64,000 nt of DNA from Motiliproteus sp. SC1-56 (GCF_017309075.1 NZ_JAEMGS010000011.1:62001-126000), one strand, 5' to 3'; shown: positions 28,367 to 38,791, numbered from the stretch's first letter. Notes: generated by a model from the sequence alone, not told the origin. Made by a program: numbers and translations.

Positions 28367-29206
28367 TTAGTCGAGGAACGGCAAAAATGCCGGCCCCAAC
28401 TCCGACGCCGGGAGCCCGAATTCAGCCGGATAGCGGGCATCCACAAAATACAGCCCAAACGGCGGCGCGGTAACGCCACCCAGACGCCGGTCACGCCCAT
28501 CCAGCACTTCCTTAGCCCAGAGGGGATCCGCCTCGCCGGCGCCGATTTTCATCAGCACACCGGCAAAATTACGAATCATATGGTGCAAAAAAGCATTGGC
28601 GCTGACATCGATCACCACCAGGTGCCCGAAGCGCTCCACAGAGAGGCGCCTCACTTCGCGCACAGGGCTGCGCGCCTGACAGGCAACGGCACGGTACGCG
28701 CTGAAGTCATGACGCCCCACAAGGTGGGCGGCTGCGGCACGCATGGGCTCCACGTCCAGCGGCTTATGGGTCCAGGTCATCTGCCGGTGCAGCAGCCCCG
28801 GCTTTACCGGGCCGTTGTAGATGACATACCGGTAACGCCGCTCAAGCGCCGAAAAACGGGCGTGAAAATCGCCTGATACCGGCCGAGCCCAACGAATTGC
28901 AATATCCCGCGGCAGGTTGGTATTGGTGCCGAGCACCCAGGCGCGCTCATCGCGCTTGGCATGGGTGTCAAAGTGGATGACCTGGTGGGAGGCGTGAACG
29001 CCGGCATCGGTGCGCCCGGCACACTGCACGAAGACTGGCTCGTTTGCTACCCTGGACAACGCGCGCTCGACACACCCCTGCACGCTGGCCACATCCCCCG
29101 GCTGACTCTGCCAACCATGGTAGGCGCTACCGTCGTACTCTACCGCCAGCGCATAACGAAAAGGAGGCGGACCGGCCGCCTCCTGGGTTACTGCATTTCG
29201 ATTCAT
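28367..29206 (-). CDS. truA: tRNA pseudouridine(38-40) synthase
   Basis: Makes pseudouridine at positions 38-40 in the tRNA anticodon arm. The 279-aa protein includes LAVEYDGSAYHGWQSQP at the N terminus and the catalytic Asp67 in CAGRTDAGVHA. FHARFSALERRYRYVIYNG, HDFSAYRA and the C-terminal FLHHMIRNFAGVL are all conserved. The N terminus has about 15 extra residues relative to E. coli. It begins 1 bp from fimV, which ends at 29208, so it is read with fimV; P. aeruginosa has the same pairing. Confidence 0.97.
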   Translation of the reverse strand: MNRNAVTQEAAGPPPFRYALAVEYDGSAYHGWQSQPGDVASVQGCVERALSRVANEPVFVQCAGRTDAGVHASHQVIHFDTHAKRDERAWVLGTNTNLPRDIAIRWARPVSGDFHARFSALERRYRYVIYNGPVKPGLLHRQMTWTHKPLDVEPMRAAAAHLVGRHDFSAYRAVACQARSPVREVRRLSVERFGHLVVIDVSANAFLHHMIRNFAGVLMKIGAGEADPLWAKEVLDGRDRRLGGVTAPPFGLYFVDARYPAEFGLPASELGPAFLPFLD

Positions 29207-29207
29207 T

Positions 29208-32084
29208 TTATTTCAATGCTGCCAGCATCTCTTTCGCTTCTTCGACCTGCTCGGCAGACCCTTCGCGAATTACTTCCTGGAGAATATCCCGAGCACCATC
29301 GCTGTCATCCATGTCGATATAGGCCCGCGCCAGATCCAGCTTGGTGCCCACCTCGTCAGCTCCCTCAAGGTAATCGGTTTCAGTACCACCCTCCTCCAGG
29401 GAGGTCTCCTCCAAGGACAACGCGTTCCCTTCCTGCTCCAGCATCTGGTTGAGCTCCGCCTCAAGGTCGCGCTCTTCGGCACCGTCGAAATCGTCCTCGA
29501 GCTGCAAACCCGAGGCGGTCGGTGCCTCCTCAATGACCTCGAGGGGCGCTACCGGCTCCGCGGACGCCTCCGGTGCCGCTTCGACATCATCATCGTCCAG
29601 CTGCAGGGTAAACCCTTCCTCCGCCGCCGGCGTCTCGTCATGACCAGCCATCTCTTCCTGGGCACCGCCCTGCTCTTCCGCTCCGCTATCGAAGCTGGCA
29701 AAAAGCGCGTCCAGATCGGCCTCAGATTCGGCCTCGGCAGCATCAGGAAACGCCGTGGACTCAACTTCCAGTCCGCCCTCCGAGACCACATCAGCAGTCA
29801 GCTGTTGATCTTGCAGTTCTTGATCTTGCAGTTTTTGCTCGCCTGCTTGCTCTAAAAGCTCATCAAGCTCAGCCTCAATCCCAGCTTCCGCCGCGTCAGG
29901 CAAAACTTCTTCACCGGCCTCCTCAGTGACCTCTTCAGACCCCTCGGGCTCGACCGCGCCAGCACTGTCGCTCTCGCCCAGGATGTCATCGAGCCCACCC
30001 AGCAGGTCGACATCCTCTTCCTCGGCCTGCTCTGTTACCACTTCCGAAGCGATTGTTTCGAAGTCATCGGCAACCTCGGCAACCTCGGCACTTGCCTCGA
30101 CGGACGCATCGCCACCCCCGCCCAGGATATCATCCAGCTCGTCCAGCACCTGACCGTCATCGTCGCCACTGCTCGCCGCTTCTGCCTCGAGGGCGTTCTC
30201 AGCCGCATCACTAGCGCCAAAGAAAGAATCCAAATCTCCCAGCGACTCAACCTCTTCCGCCTCTTCGGCGGAATCAACCCGTTCTAGCGAACTGCTAGCG
30301 CTATCCGCGAGGACAAAATCCAGGTCATCATCCTCCTCAGAGTGCAGAGAGCTTTCCAAAGCATCGTCATCAACCGCAGGCTCGATCTCATCGCCCGCCG
30401 ACTCATCAACAGACAGGTCATACTCATCATCACTGAGCAACGACTCAGCAAACTCAGCCATTTCAGGGTCTTCTTCCACCGGCTCATCGATTCGAAGATC
30501 CATGTCCAGATCGTCGCCAAGAGACGCTTCGAGATCCTCAGAGGTCAGGCTGTCAAACTCATCGTCCGCAATCTCTTCAGTCGCGATATCGAACGGGTCC
30601 TCCGGCTCATCGTCCTGGCCGGCCTGGGCCGCCGCCACCGCCGCTGACGCCGCCGCAGCCCCCGCTACCACCTTGGTATCGGAAGCGGTTCGCTCGTTCG
30701 CCTCCTCCTGCTCCCGCGAATCCAACTCCGCCATCGCAGCCTCGACGTCCTGTTCCTCTTGGGCCTTACGCTTACGCGCCAGGAGCAAGCCTCCGGCCAG
30801 CAGCGCCACCAGCGCACCGAGCCCGCCGAACAAAACAGCCGGGGTGTTCATCAGCTTTTGCAGCGCACCCGCCGGCTCAGGGGCCGGCTGCGTCTGAGCT
30901 TCACGCAGCTCGGCCTGAAGGGTGGCCAACTGCTGATCTTTCAGCTCAAGCAGACGCTGCATCGACGCCATCTGTTCGCCCAGTTGCTCCAGACGCTGGA
31001 ACATCTCGGCGTTATCTCGCTCAACCTTGTCGAGCCCCTCCAGGGTCACCACCAACTGCTCTTCGAGCTCGCGGTTTTTTGTCAGCAGCTCCTGCTCAAC
31101 AGCCTCGGCACCGCTGTCACTGGCCTGCGCCTCGTCGGCGACAACCGGTTCCGCGGGCTCCTCGACAGCGCTTTCAGGCTCCTCGGGCTGACTGACGATA
31201 CGCAGGCGCGACTCCTCGGCTTCACCGGCATCACCCTCTGCCGCCTCAGAGGCCGCGACCGCATCCAGGGATTCGCCCTGCGCAGACGCCTCCTGCTGCT
31301 CCCCTTCACCACGCCAGGCGACATTCTGTCGCTTAACCTCCTCAATGGACTCCTGCCTGCCCAAAATGGCAACCTGCTCGGCGCTGGGAATCCTCAACAC
31401 CGCACCCGATTTGAGGCGGTTGATATTGTTGTCGATAAAGGCATCGGGATTGGTTTTCTGCAGCGCCAGCATCATCTGCTGGGGCGTGATGCTACTTTCC
31501 GGGCGTGTTTTCAGGGCAATAGACCAGAGCGTGTCATGCTTGCCGACCCGATACTCATCAGCAACGGAAGCAGCCTGCGGCGCCGGAGTGGTCTCTGCCG
31601 GGACGTCAAGCGCTGGCTTAACAGGTTGTTCCAATGGCGCGGCTGCTGTGGGAGGCAGCGGCACGGCACGAGGAGCAAGGTCTTTGGCGGTAAACACGGG
31701 CGGATCCAGCAGCACGGTGTACTCTCGCACCAGGCGACCGCTCGGCCAGTTCACCTCGACCAGGAAATTAAGAAAGGGCTCACGAATAGGCTCGCGGGTG
31801 CTCAGGTATATTTTTCCGCCCTTTTCTTGAATTTCGAGCTCAAAACGAATATCCGAAAGCACCGCCGTCGGTTTTACACCCGCCAGATAGAACTCGTCGG
31901 TATCAGCAAGACCCGCAATAATTTGCGACGCCGACAAATCCCGAGTCTGAAGCAGGTCTATTTCGGCCTCGAGTGGCTGATTGAGGGCGGAGTGGACCGT
32001 CACCTCACCCAGGCCGAGCGCCTTGACCTGAGCAGCGTTGAGCGCACCCAGGGCAGCAAGACCGACCGCAAACTTTCGCAACAT
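29208..32084 (-). CDS. fimV: FimV-like polar hub/pilus assembly protein
   Basis: A 958-aa inner-membrane protein of the FimV family, which in Pseudomonas supports type IV pili, twitching and polar cyclic signalling. Signal peptide at about 1-23. The FimV N domain follows (GLGEVTVHSALNQPLEAEI), then a LysM-type peptidoglycan motif at about 177-235 (YRVGKHDTLWSIAL). A coiled coil at about 330-400 precedes one membrane helix at about 415-434. A very acidic cytoplasmic stretch of over 400 residues with repeated LDxxL motifs follows. It ends in the FimV C-terminal TPR-like domain (TKLDLARAYIDMDDSDGARDILQ, read in two pieces). ATG 32084 has AAGGAAGAG upstream; the frame is open to 32171. Confidence 0.95.
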   Translation of the reverse strand: MLRKFAVGLAALGALNAAQVKALGLGEVTVHSALNQPLEAEIDLLQTRDLSASQIIAGLADTDEFYLAGVKPTAVLSDIRFELEIQEKGGKIYLSTREPIREPFLNFLVEVNWPSGRLVREYTVLLDPPVFTAKDLAPRAVPLPPTAAAPLEQPVKPALDVPAETTPAPQAASVADEYRVGKHDTLWSIALKTRPESSITPQQMMLALQKTNPDAFIDNNINRLKSGAVLRIPSAEQVAILGRQESIEEVKRQNVAWRGEGEQQEASAQGESLDAVAASEAAEGDAGEAEESRLRIVSQPEEPESAVEEPAEPVVADEAQASDSGAEAVEQELLTKNRELEEQLVVTLEGLDKVERDNAEMFQRLEQLGEQMASMQRLLELKDQQLATLQAELREAQTQPAPEPAGALQKLMNTPAVLFGGLGALVALLAGGLLLARKRKAQEEQDVEAAMAELDSREQEEANERTASDTKVVAGAAAASAAVAAAQAGQDDEPEDPFDIATEEIADDEFDSLTSEDLEASLGDDLDMDLRIDEPVEEDPEMAEFAESLLSDDEYDLSVDESAGDEIEPAVDDDALESSLHSEEDDDLDFVLADSASSSLERVDSAEEAEEVESLGDLDSFFGASDAAENALEAEAASSGDDDGQVLDELDDILGGGGDASVEASAEVAEVADDFETIASEVVTEQAEEEDVDLLGGLDDILGESDSAGAVEPEGSEEVTEEAGEEVLPDAAEAGIEAELDELLEQAGEQKLQDQELQDQQLTADVVSEGGLEVESTAFPDAAEAESEADLDALFASFDSGAEEQGGAQEEMAGHDETPAAEEGFTLQLDDDDVEAAPEASAEPVAPLEVIEEAPTASGLQLEDDFDGAEERDLEAELNQMLEQEGNALSLEETSLEEGGTETDYLEGADEVGTKLDLARAYIDMDDSDGARDILQEVIREGSAEQVEEAKEMLAALK

Positions 32085-32306
32085 ACTCTCTTCCTTTTGT
32101 GCACAGCCTCGAAGCGTTGTTCGAAGTAGATAAAGAAATTCACACCGAGTCCACGTAAAAAGCGTGGTCAAAGCCCCGACAGGCTCATACGAATGCGGGT
32201 GAAAGTATTATTTATTAACAGCCTTTAATCAATATCCCGGCCTGGGGGGGAAAACCGCAAATCCCCTTTTTATTGACCTAGATAAAAGCTACACCGCCAA
32301 AAACAC

Positions 32307-32339
32307 AAAAGCCGGCTACCTGTCCAGTAGCCGGCTTTT
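32307..32339 (-). terminator. Intrinsic terminator between asd and fimV
   Basis: A 13-bp perfect stem, AAAAGCCGGCTAC (32307-32319) with GTAGCCGGCTTTT (32327-32339), has a 7-nt loop and T-runs on both strands. It lies 21 bp after the asd stop, so fimV probably has its own promoter in the remaining 220 bp. Confidence 0.88.
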
Positions 32340-32360
32340 TCAAATCCAGTCGCGACAACC

Positions 32361-33476
32361 CTAGGCCGAACCGCGCTGCAAAATCTGGAGCATACGACGT
32401 AGCGGCTCAGCAGCCCCCCAGAGCAACTGATCCCCTACCGAGAACGCGTTCAGATATTCGCCCCCCATGTTCAGCTTGCGAATCCGTCCGACTGGCACGC
32501 TCATGGTACCGGTAACCGCAGCGGGAGTGAGCTCCTTCATGGTCACTTCACGATCGTTAGGAATCACCTTCACCCAGTCATTGTGCTGGGCCATCAGGGC
32601 CTCAATCTCATTCAGCGGCAAATCACGCTTAAGCTTGATGGTAAAGGCTTGGCTGTGACAACGCATGGAGCCGATGCGCACACAGGTACCATCCACCGGC
32701 ACCGGGTTATCCTGGCGACCCAGGATCTTGTTGGTCTCAGCCTGGGCCTTCCACTCCTCCCGGCTCTGACCGTTTTCCAGCTGAGTGTCGATCCAGGGAA
32801 TCAGGCTGCCGGCAAGGGGAACGCCAAAATGATCCGTACTCAGGCCGTCACCCCGAATGGTCTCGGCCACCTGGCGGTCGATGTCCAGAATAGCGGCCGC
32901 CGGGTTATCCAGGGCACCAGCCACGGCGCCGTGGATCTGCCCCATCTGGCGCACCAGCTCACGCATGTGCTGAGCCCCGCCCCCGGAGGCGGCCTGGTAG
33001 GTCATGGAGGTGATCCACTCCACCAGCCCCGCCTTGAAAAGCCCGCCCAGGGCCATCAACTGCAGACTTACCGTGCAGTTGCCGCCGACAAAAGTCTTGA
33101 TGCCTTTGTCCAGACCCTGCGCGATGACATCGCCATTGACCGGATCCAGCACGATAATACTGTCATCCTCCATGCGCAGAGAGGAGGCGGCATCGATCCA
33201 GTAACCGTCCCAGCCCGCCTTGCGCAGTGCCGGGTAAACCGACTTGGTATAGTCGCCACCCTGACAGGAGATGATGACATCCATGGGGGCCAGCTCGTCG
33301 ATGCTGGTTGCGTCTTTTAACGCCGAAATCTCTTTACCAATATCAGGCCCGGCCTGACCTACCTGGGACGTGGTAAAAAACACGGGATCAATGGAGTCAA
33401 AATCCCGCTCCTCGAGCATACGCTGCATCAGTACGGAGCCAACCATACCTCGCCAGCCGACAAAACCTACACGCAT
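32361..33476 (-). CDS. asd: Aspartate-semialdehyde dehydrogenase
   Basis: Reduces aspartyl phosphate to aspartate semialdehyde, the branch point to lysine, threonine, methionine and cell-wall diaminopimelate. The 371-aa product has the NADP motif [15 protein letters not shown] at residues 5-19, the catalytic Cys134 in [10 protein letters not shown], and [12 protein letters not shown]. The C-terminal [13 protein letters not shown] contains the substrate His. It is of the gram-negative, E. coli-like type. Pseudomonas has a second asd-like pseudoenzyme upstream; none is present here. Confidence 0.98.
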   Translation of the reverse strand: MRVGFVGWRGMVGSVLMQRMLEERDFDSIDPVFFTTSQVGQAGPDIGKEISALKDATSIDELAPMDVIISCQGGDYTKSVYPALRKAGWDGYWIDAASSLRMEDDSIIVLDPVNGDVIAQGLDKGIKTFVGGNCTVSLQLMALGGLFKAGLVEWITSMTYQAASGGGAQHMRELVRQMGQIHGAVAGALDNPAAAILDIDRQVAETIRGDGLSTDHFGVPLAGSLIPWIDTQLENGQSREEWKAQAETNKILGRQDNPVPVDGTCVRIGSMRCHSQAFTIKLKRDLPLNEIEALMAQHNDWVKVIPNDREVTMKELTPAAVTGTMSVPVGRIRKLNMGGEYLNAFSVGDQLLWGAAEPLRRMLQILQRGSA

Positions 33477-33506
33477 CTTGGAGTCCTATTTTGAAAAAAA
33501 CACGAA

Positions 33507-33521
33507 ATGCCGAAACGGCAT
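33507..33521 (-). other. Weak hairpin between leuB and asd
   Basis: ATGCCG (33507-33512) and CGGCAT (33516-33521) form a 6-bp stem with a 3-nt loop. On the minus strand a run of seven T follows after 6 nt, so this may be a weak terminator after leuB. A GGCGCC-based inverted repeat lies further upstream (about 33545-33575). Confidence 0.35.
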
Positions 33522-33586
33522 CAGCTTTTTAGGATTACGTAAATTGGCGCCGCCCGCAACCGGAGGGCGCCAGCGAATCAGCCCTT

Positions 33587-34663
33587 TTATTCCAGGGCCG
33601 CGGCCACCGCATCCCCCATTTCGGAGGTTGAAACCCGCCGAGTATTGGCACTCTGAATATCTGCCGTGCGCAAGCCCTGGTCGAGAACCCGGCTTACCGC
33701 CACCTCGATCCGTTGGGCCGCGGCCTCCTCGCCCAGGGAGTAACGCAGCATCATCGCCGCAGAGAGAATCGTTGCCAGCGGGTTGGCCACACCCTGGCCT
33801 GCGATATCCGGCGCCGACCCGTGACAAGGCTCATACATCCCCTTGCCCTGCTCGTCGAGGGACGCCGAGGGCAGCATACCGATGGAACCGGTCAGCATCG
33901 CCGCCGCATCGGAGAGAATATCGCCGAACATGTTGCCGGTGACGATGACGTCAAACTGCTTGGGATCGCGGACCAGCTGCATGGCAGCATTGTCCACGTA
34001 CATGTGGCTGAGCTCCACGTCGGGATACTCCTTGGCGACCTCTTCCACCACCTCCCGCCAGAGGACGGTCACCTCCAGCACATTGGCTTTGTCCACGGAA
34101 CAGACCTTCTTGTTCCGCTTACGGGCCGACTCGAACGCAACCCGGGCAATCCGGCGAATTTCAGACTCGGCGTAGACATAGGTGTTGTACCCCTGGCGCT
34201 CACCGTTCTCCAGCGTCCGCACCCCCCGGGGCTGCCCGAAGTAAATGCCGCCGGTCAGCTCACGCACAATCAAGATATCGAGGCCCGCGACCACCTCCGG
34301 CTTCAGCGTCGAGGCCGCCGCGAGCTGCGGGTAGAGAATGGCAGGACGCAGGTTGCCAAACAGATCCAGCTGGGAGCGAATGCCCAGCAACCCCTTCTCG
34401 GGCCGAATCGCTGGATCCAGCGCATCCCACTTGGGCCCGCCCACGGCACCCAGTAGAATGGCGTCCGCCGCTTTAGCCTGCGCCAGGGTTTCCTCCGGCA
34501 GCGGCACCCCGGTGGCATCCACCGCCGCACCGCCCAGCAACCCCTGCTCCATCTCGATCGCGAGCCCGGTGAGGCTTTTCAGCCGTTCGAGCACTTTGCA
34601 GGCCTCGGTAACGATCTCAGGGCCGATACCGTCGCCGGGCAGTACCAGAATTCGCTTGCTCAT
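33587..34663 (-). CDS. leuB: 3-isopropylmalate dehydrogenase
   Basis: NAD-dependent enzyme that oxidises and decarboxylates 3-isopropylmalate to 2-ketoisocaproate. The 358-aa product shows [11 protein letters not shown] at residue 7, the [14 protein letters not shown] substrate loop, the catalytic Lys region [19 protein letters not shown], metal-binding Asp residues in [20 protein letters not shown], split as typical, and [18 protein letters not shown]. All key residues are present. It follows leuD by 39 bp. Unlike P. aeruginosa, no extra gene lies between leuD and leuB. Confidence 0.98.
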   Translation of the reverse strand: MSKRILVLPGDGIGPEIVTEACKVLERLKSLTGLAIEMEQGLLGGAAVDATGVPLPEETLAQAKAADAILLGAVGGPKWDALDPAIRPEKGLLGIRSQLDLFGNLRPAILYPQLAAASTLKPEVVAGLDILIVRELTGGIYFGQPRGVRTLENGERQGYNTYVYAESEIRRIARVAFESARKRNKKVCSVDKANVLEVTVLWREVVEEVAKEYPDVELSHMYVDNAAMQLVRDPKQFDVIVTGNMFGDILSDAAAMLTGSIGMLPSASLDEQGKGMYEPCHGSAPDIAGQGVANPLATILSAAMMLRYSLGEEAAAQRIEVAVSRVLDQGLRTADIQSANTRRVSTSEMGDAVAAALE

Positions 34664-34702
34664 GATTGATTTGTCCTTACCTGTGCTGATATTTACGGGA
34701 GT

Positions 34703-35347
34703 TTAACGAGAGCCGAACAGCCAGGGCGCCTGCTCGCGCCTTCTGGCTTCGTAGGCGCGAATCTCTTCGCCGTGCTGCAAGGTCAGACCAATGTCATCGA
34801 GCCCGTTGAGCAGGCAGTGCTTGCGAAAATCGTCGATCTCGAACCCAAGTGCTGCGCCGTCAGGCTTGATGACCTGCTGACGCTCAAGGTCGACCTCAAG
34901 CTCGTAGCCGTCTTGCGCCCCTACCTCTGCAAAGAGCACGTCAACATCGCTCTCTTTTAAAACAATCGGTAACAGGCCGTTCTTGAAGCAGTTGTTAAAA
35001 AATATCTCAGCGAAGCTGGGAGCGATGATCGCCCGGATTCCAAAGTCGTCCAGCGCCCAGGGGGCATGCTCACGGCTCGAACCGCAACCAAAATTCTTGC
35101 GCGCCAGCAGAATCGAGGTGTTCTGGTAACGCGGCTGATTGAGGACGAAGTCCGGGTTCTTAGGCCGGCCGCTGCAGTCCTGATCGGGCTTACCTTCGTC
35201 CAGGTAGCGCAACTCATCAAACAGGTTGGGGCCGAATCCCGAACGCTTGATCGACTTCAAAAACTGCTTGGGAATGATCATGTCGGTATCCACGTTGGCG
35301 CGGTCAAGCGGCGCCACGACACCCCGGTGCTGACTAAAGGATTTCAT
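34703..35347 (-). CDS. leuD: 3-isopropylmalate dehydratase small subunit
   Basis: Small subunit (swivel domain) of isopropylmalate isomerase, which pairs with LeuC to convert 2- to 3-isopropylmalate. The 214-aa protein opens with [22 protein letters not shown], read in two parts, and has the substrate loop [15 protein letters not shown] and the [24 protein letters not shown] strand. Length is normal for the bacterial heterodimer. It follows leuC by 10 bp, so the two are translated as a pair. Confidence 0.98.
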   Translation of the reverse strand: MKSFSQHRGVVAPLDRANVDTDMIIPKQFLKSIKRSGFGPNLFDELRYLDEGKPDQDCSGRPKNPDFVLNQPRYQNTSILLARKNFGCGSSREHAPWALDDFGIRAIIAPSFAEIFFNNCFKNGLLPIVLKESDVDVLFAEVGAQDGYELEVDLERQQVIKPDGAALGFEIDDFRKHCLLNGLDDIGLTLQHGEEIRAYEARRREQAPWLFGSR

Positions 35348-35357
35348 GCTTTGACTC

Positions 35358-36788
35358 CTAGCCCTGGTTCAACATTTCGCGCACATCGACAAAGTGACCG
35401 GCGATGGCTGCCGCTGCCGCCATCGCCGGGCTGACCAAATGGGTGCGGCCACCAAAACCCTGGCGCCCTTCAAAATTGCGATTGGAGGTGGAGGCACAAT
35501 GCTCCCCCTGCCCCAGCTTGTCGGCATTCATCGCCAGGCACATGGAACAGCCCGGTTCGCGCCATTCCAGACCGGCCTCGGTGAAGATTCGGTCCAGCCC
35601 TTCGGCCTCGGCCTGTGCCTTAACCAGCCCGGAGCCCGGCACCACCAGCGCCTGTTTGAGCGAAGCCGCCACTTTGCGCCCTTTGACCACGGCGGCCGCC
35701 TCTCGCAAGTCCTCAATGCGGGCATTGGTGCAGGAGCCGATAAAAACCCGGTCCAGCTTGATATCCGTGATTGGCTGATTGGCCTCCAGCCCCATGTAGG
35801 CCAGCGCCCGCTCAACCCCCTGGCGCCGGGTCGCGTCTACCTCCTGCGCGGGGTCAGGCACCCGCGCATCCACGGGAAGTACCATCTCAGGCGATGTGCC
35901 CCAGGTCACCTGGGGCTTGATGGTTGCGGCATCGAGCACCACCACCTCATCGAACCGCGCGTCAACGTCACTGTGCAGGTCTGCCCAGGCCTCCACGGCA
36001 CGGGCCCAGCTCTCCCCGGCGGGGGCAAAAGGCCGTCCCTTGACGTAGTCGATGGTGGTCTGGTCAACCGCCACCATGCCGGCACGAGCGCCGGCCTCGA
36101 TCGCCATGTTGCAGACGGTCATGCGCCCCTCCATGGAGAGACTCCGGATTGCGCTACCGCCGAATTCGATGGCGTAGCCAGTACCGCCGGCGGTGCCGAT
36201 TTCTCCGATAATCGCCAGCACCACGTCCTTGGCGCTCACTCCGGGACCCAGCTCGCCGTCGACCCGCACCAACATGTTCTTCATCTTCTTGGCGATCAGG
36301 CACTGAGTGGCGAGCACATGCTCGACCTCGGAGGTACCGATCCCGTGTGCCAAGGCGCCAAAGGCCCCGTGGGTGGAGGTATGGGAGTCGCCACAGACCA
36401 CAGTCATTCCGGGCAAGGTGGCGCCCTGCTCTGGCCCCACCACGTGCACGATCCCCTGGCGCTGGTCCTTCATCTTAAACTCGAGAATGCCGAACTCGTC
36501 GCAGTTCTCGTCCAGGGTCGCCACCTGGATTTTGGAAACCGGATCCTCGATCCCCTCGACCCCGATGGCCCGCTCCTTGGCTGTGGTAGGGACGTTATGG
36601 TCCGGGGTGGCAAGATTGGCATCCAGGCGCCAGGGCTGGCGCCCCGCCAGGCGCAAACCCTCAAATGCCTGCGGAGAGGTCACTTCGTGCAAAAGCTGGC
36701 GATCGATGTAGATCAGGGCGCTGCCGTCCTCCTGCTCTCGCACCAGGTGGGCGTCCCAGAGTTTGTCATAGAGCGTTTTGCCGGCCAT
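35358..36788 (-). CDS. leuC: 3-isopropylmalate dehydratase large subunit
   Basis: Large aconitase-like subunit carrying a 4Fe-4S cluster. The 476-aa product has the [28 protein letters not shown] region, read in pieces, and the cluster cysteines, one in [15 protein letters not shown] and two in [11 protein letters not shown]. The [23 protein letters not shown] start is typical. Its start codon lies 115 bp from a divergent LysR gene. The promoters overlap, with a LysR-type box between them, so control by that regulator is likely. Confidence 0.98.
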   Translation of the reverse strand: MAGKTLYDKLWDAHLVREQEDGSALIYIDRQLLHEVTSPQAFEGLRLAGRQPWRLDANLATPDHNVPTTAKERAIGVEGIEDPVSKIQVATLDENCDEFGILEFKMKDQRQGIVHVVGPEQGATLPGMTVVCGDSHTSTHGAFGALAHGIGTSEVEHVLATQCLIAKKMKNMLVRVDGELGPGVSAKDVVLAIIGEIGTAGGTGYAIEFGGSAIRSLSMEGRMTVCNMAIEAGARAGMVAVDQTTIDYVKGRPFAPAGESWARAVEAWADLHSDVDARFDEVVVLDAATIKPQVTWGTSPEMVLPVDARVPDPAQEVDATRRQGVERALAYMGLEANQPITDIKLDRVFIGSCTNARIEDLREAAAVVKGRKVAASLKQALVVPGSGLVKAQAEAEGLDRIFTEAGLEWREPGCSMCLAMNADKLGQGEHCASTSNRNFEGRQGFGGRTHLVSPAMAAAAAIAGHFVDVREMLNQG

Positions 36789-36824
36789 TCGTGCATCTCC
36801 TAACTCGCCGATGGATGAATTGGT

Positions 36825-36867
36825 TTGACCGCATCCTATTGAGCGCGTTTAAATAACACAAATTTAT
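36825..36867. promoter_or_regulatory. Overlapping divergent promoters and LysR-type box
   Basis: For the plus-strand regulator: TTGACC (36825-36830), 17-bp spacer, TTTAAA (36848-36853). For minus-strand leuC: TTGTGT (36861-36856), 17-bp spacer, TAGGAT (36838-36833). A perfect T-N11-A LysR box with ATAA-N7-TTAT symmetry (36853-36867) covers the leuC -35 and lies just downstream of the regulator -10, as expected for autoregulation with leuC control. Confidence 0.65.
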
Positions 36868-36903
36868 TTTTTTTATGTTTTGCATTCCAAAAAGGAATTC
36901 GAA

Positions 36904-37791
36904 ATGGACGCCCAAAGCCTCAACGCCTTCGTCTGCGTCGCCACCACGGGGTCTTTTTCCACCGCCGGCGAGCGCCTGTTTCTGACCCAACCCGCCGTCA
37001 GCAAGCGGATCGCCAACCTTGAGGCGCTGCTGGGCCAGCGCCTGTTCGACCGCATCGGCCGCCAAGTCAGTCTGACCGAGGCCGGCGCCCAACTGCTGCC
37101 CCGGGCCCGGTCAATTTTGCAGGAGATCGACGATACCCGGCGCCAGCTGTCCAACCTCAGCGGCACCGTGGGCGGACGCCTGTCCCTGGCCACCAGCCAC
37201 CATATCAGCCTCCACCGCCTGCCCCGGGTGCTCAAGCGCTTCTCCCGGGAATACCCCGAGGTGGAACTGGATCTGGAATTTGCCGAGTCCGAGGTCGCCT
37301 ACGACCGCGTGTTGCAAGGCCAGCTTGAGCTGGCCGTGATCACCCTTTCGCCGGACCCGCATCCACAGATCGCCTCCACCCCGATCTGGACCGACCGGTT
37401 ACGCTACAGCGTCGCCCAGGACCACCCGCTGACCCAGCGCTCCCAGGTCCGCCTGCAGGATTTGACCGACTACAACGCGATACTCCCGGGGCGGGCCACA
37501 TTCACCCGACAGATCGTTGAACAGAGCTTTCGGGCCCAGAACCTGGATCTGCGGGTGGTCATGTCCACCAACTACCTGGACACCATCCGCATGATGGTCA
37601 GCATCGGCCTGGGTTGGAGCCTGCTGCCAGAGACCCTGATCGACGCCTCCCTTAAGGTCCTCCCCGCCTCCCCCGAGGACATCATCCGCCCTCTGGGCCT
37701 GATCGTTCACAAGGAACGCACCCTTTCCAACGCCGCCCGGGCCTTTATTCAACTGCTTGAATCGGCAGGCGACTCGGAAAACAAATTTTGA
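36904..37791 (+). CDS. LysR-family transcriptional regulator
   Basis: A 295-aa LysR-type regulator with an N-terminal winged HTH at about 1-60 (LNAFVCVATTGSFSTAGERL, TQPAVSKRIANLE, LFDR) and a two-lobed effector domain (about 90-290). ATG 36904 has AAGGAATTC upstream. It is divergent from leuC and a perfect LysR box lies between them. Pseudomonas has a LysR gene in the same place. By position it should respond to a leucine-pathway metabolite, but no target or effector can be seen in the sequence. phaE begins 58 bp after its stop. Confidence 0.94.
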   Translation: MDAQSLNAFVCVATTGSFSTAGERLFLTQPAVSKRIANLEALLGQRLFDRIGRQVSLTEAGAQLLPRARSILQEIDDTRRQLSNLSGTVGGRLSLATSHHISLHRLPRVLKRFSREYPEVELDLEFAESEVAYDRVLQGQLELAVITLSPDPHPQIASTPIWTDRLRYSVAQDHPLTQRSQVRLQDLTDYNAILPGRATFTRQIVEQSFRAQNLDLRVVMSTNYLDTIRMMVSIGLGWSLLPETLIDASLKVLPASPEDIIRPLGLIVHKERTLSNAARAFIQLLESAGDSENKF

Positions 37792-37849
37792 GTTCCCGGG
37801 CACGACCGGTACCATTGGCACTGCCCATATTCGGGCCGGGAGGAGAACG

Positions 37850-38791
37850 GTGACGCAGAATTCACAGCAGACATTGCACGACTGGCTAGAGGCGCAACAC
37901 GCCTTCTGGCAGAGTCTGCTGGGGGATGAAAACGCTGCTCCCGAGGACTGGGAGACACTGTTCGAAGCCTGCCGGCGGCAGGCACAGGCTGCCACTGCCC
38001 CCCTCGATGCCAAACTGATGGAATCGATGGCGAAACAGGTGCAGGGGTTCTGCCGGTGCGGCGAACGCCTATTGCGAGCGCTGAAAACACCGGATGACAT
38101 CCCCGAGTTAGAGGACGCGCTGGAAGCATTCTGCGAGCAGCTACTGCACCAAGCGGATCTGGACACCGCTCGCCACTGGGAGCCCTCGCCCCAGATCGAG
38201 GCGTTTATTGAGCGCCTAACCCAGACCCTGGGCAGCGGCTTTCCTCTGGATCTGCCCGGCCATCCGCCGATGCCACCGTGGCGCGAACGCACCCGCGAAG
38301 CGCAAAAACTTTACCGGCGTTACCGCGACGCCCTGCAGGAATACCTGGAGTGCCTGCGCCGGGTAAACCGCCAGACCCGCACCCGCATGTTCGAGACGCT
38401 ACGCACCGATCCGCCGGAAAGCCTGCTCGGGCTGCACCGGCTCTGGATCGACTGTTACGAGCACTGCTACCACCAACAGCTGCAGAGCGAGCATTACCAA
38501 ACATGCTTTGGACGCCTGGCCAACGCCGCGCTGGCCCTGCAACAGCTGGCCCGCCGTTACTGGGAGCCGGAATACCGGCTAATGGGACTGGTTTCCCAAC
38601 AGGACTATAGCGACCTCCTCAGCGCCCATCATCAGCTACGCAAACAGCTGCGCCAGAGCGAACAACAGCTCGCCCAGCTTCGCGCCTCTCAAGAATCCCA
38701 GCAGCAAACCCTGCAGCGGGTCGAGCAGCGCCTGAAATCACTCCAGAAGCAGGTACACGCGACGGCCCCTGAAGCCCCCGAAGGCCGATGA
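37850..38791 (+). CDS. phaE: Class III PHA synthase subunit PhaE
   Basis: A 313-aa, largely helical partner of PhaC in class III polyhydroxyalkanoate synthase. It is poorly conserved in sequence. The identification rests on its position directly before a class III phaC, a typical size, the Trp/Gln-rich N terminus, the RMFETLRTDPPESLLGLHRLWIDCYE region that resembles the PhaE core, and a C-terminal coiled coil with heptad Leu/Gln (about 265-305). It starts with GTG 37850 after a strong GGGAGGAG site. Its stop overlaps phaC by 4 bp. Confidence 0.88.
   Translation: MTQNSQQTLHDWLEAQHAFWQSLLGDENAAPEDWETLFEACRRQAQAATAPLDAKLMESMAKQVQGFCRCGERLLRALKTPDDIPELEDALEAFCEQLLHQADLDTARHWEPSPQIEAFIERLTQTLGSGFPLDLPGHPPMPPWRERTREAQKLYRRYRDALQEYLECLRRVNRQTRTRMFETLRTDPPESLLGLHRLWIDCYEHCYHQQLQSEHYQTCFGRLANAALALQQLARRYWEPEYRLMGLVSQQDYSDLLSAHHQLRKQLRQSEQQLAQLRASQESQQQTLQRVEQRLKSLQKQVHATAPEAPEGR

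Noticed and set aside
37815-37830. TTGGCAC resembling a sigma54 -24 element before phaE
   Set aside because: The -12 GC dinucleotide is absent at the needed distance (AT at 37829-37830), so it does not fit sigma54.
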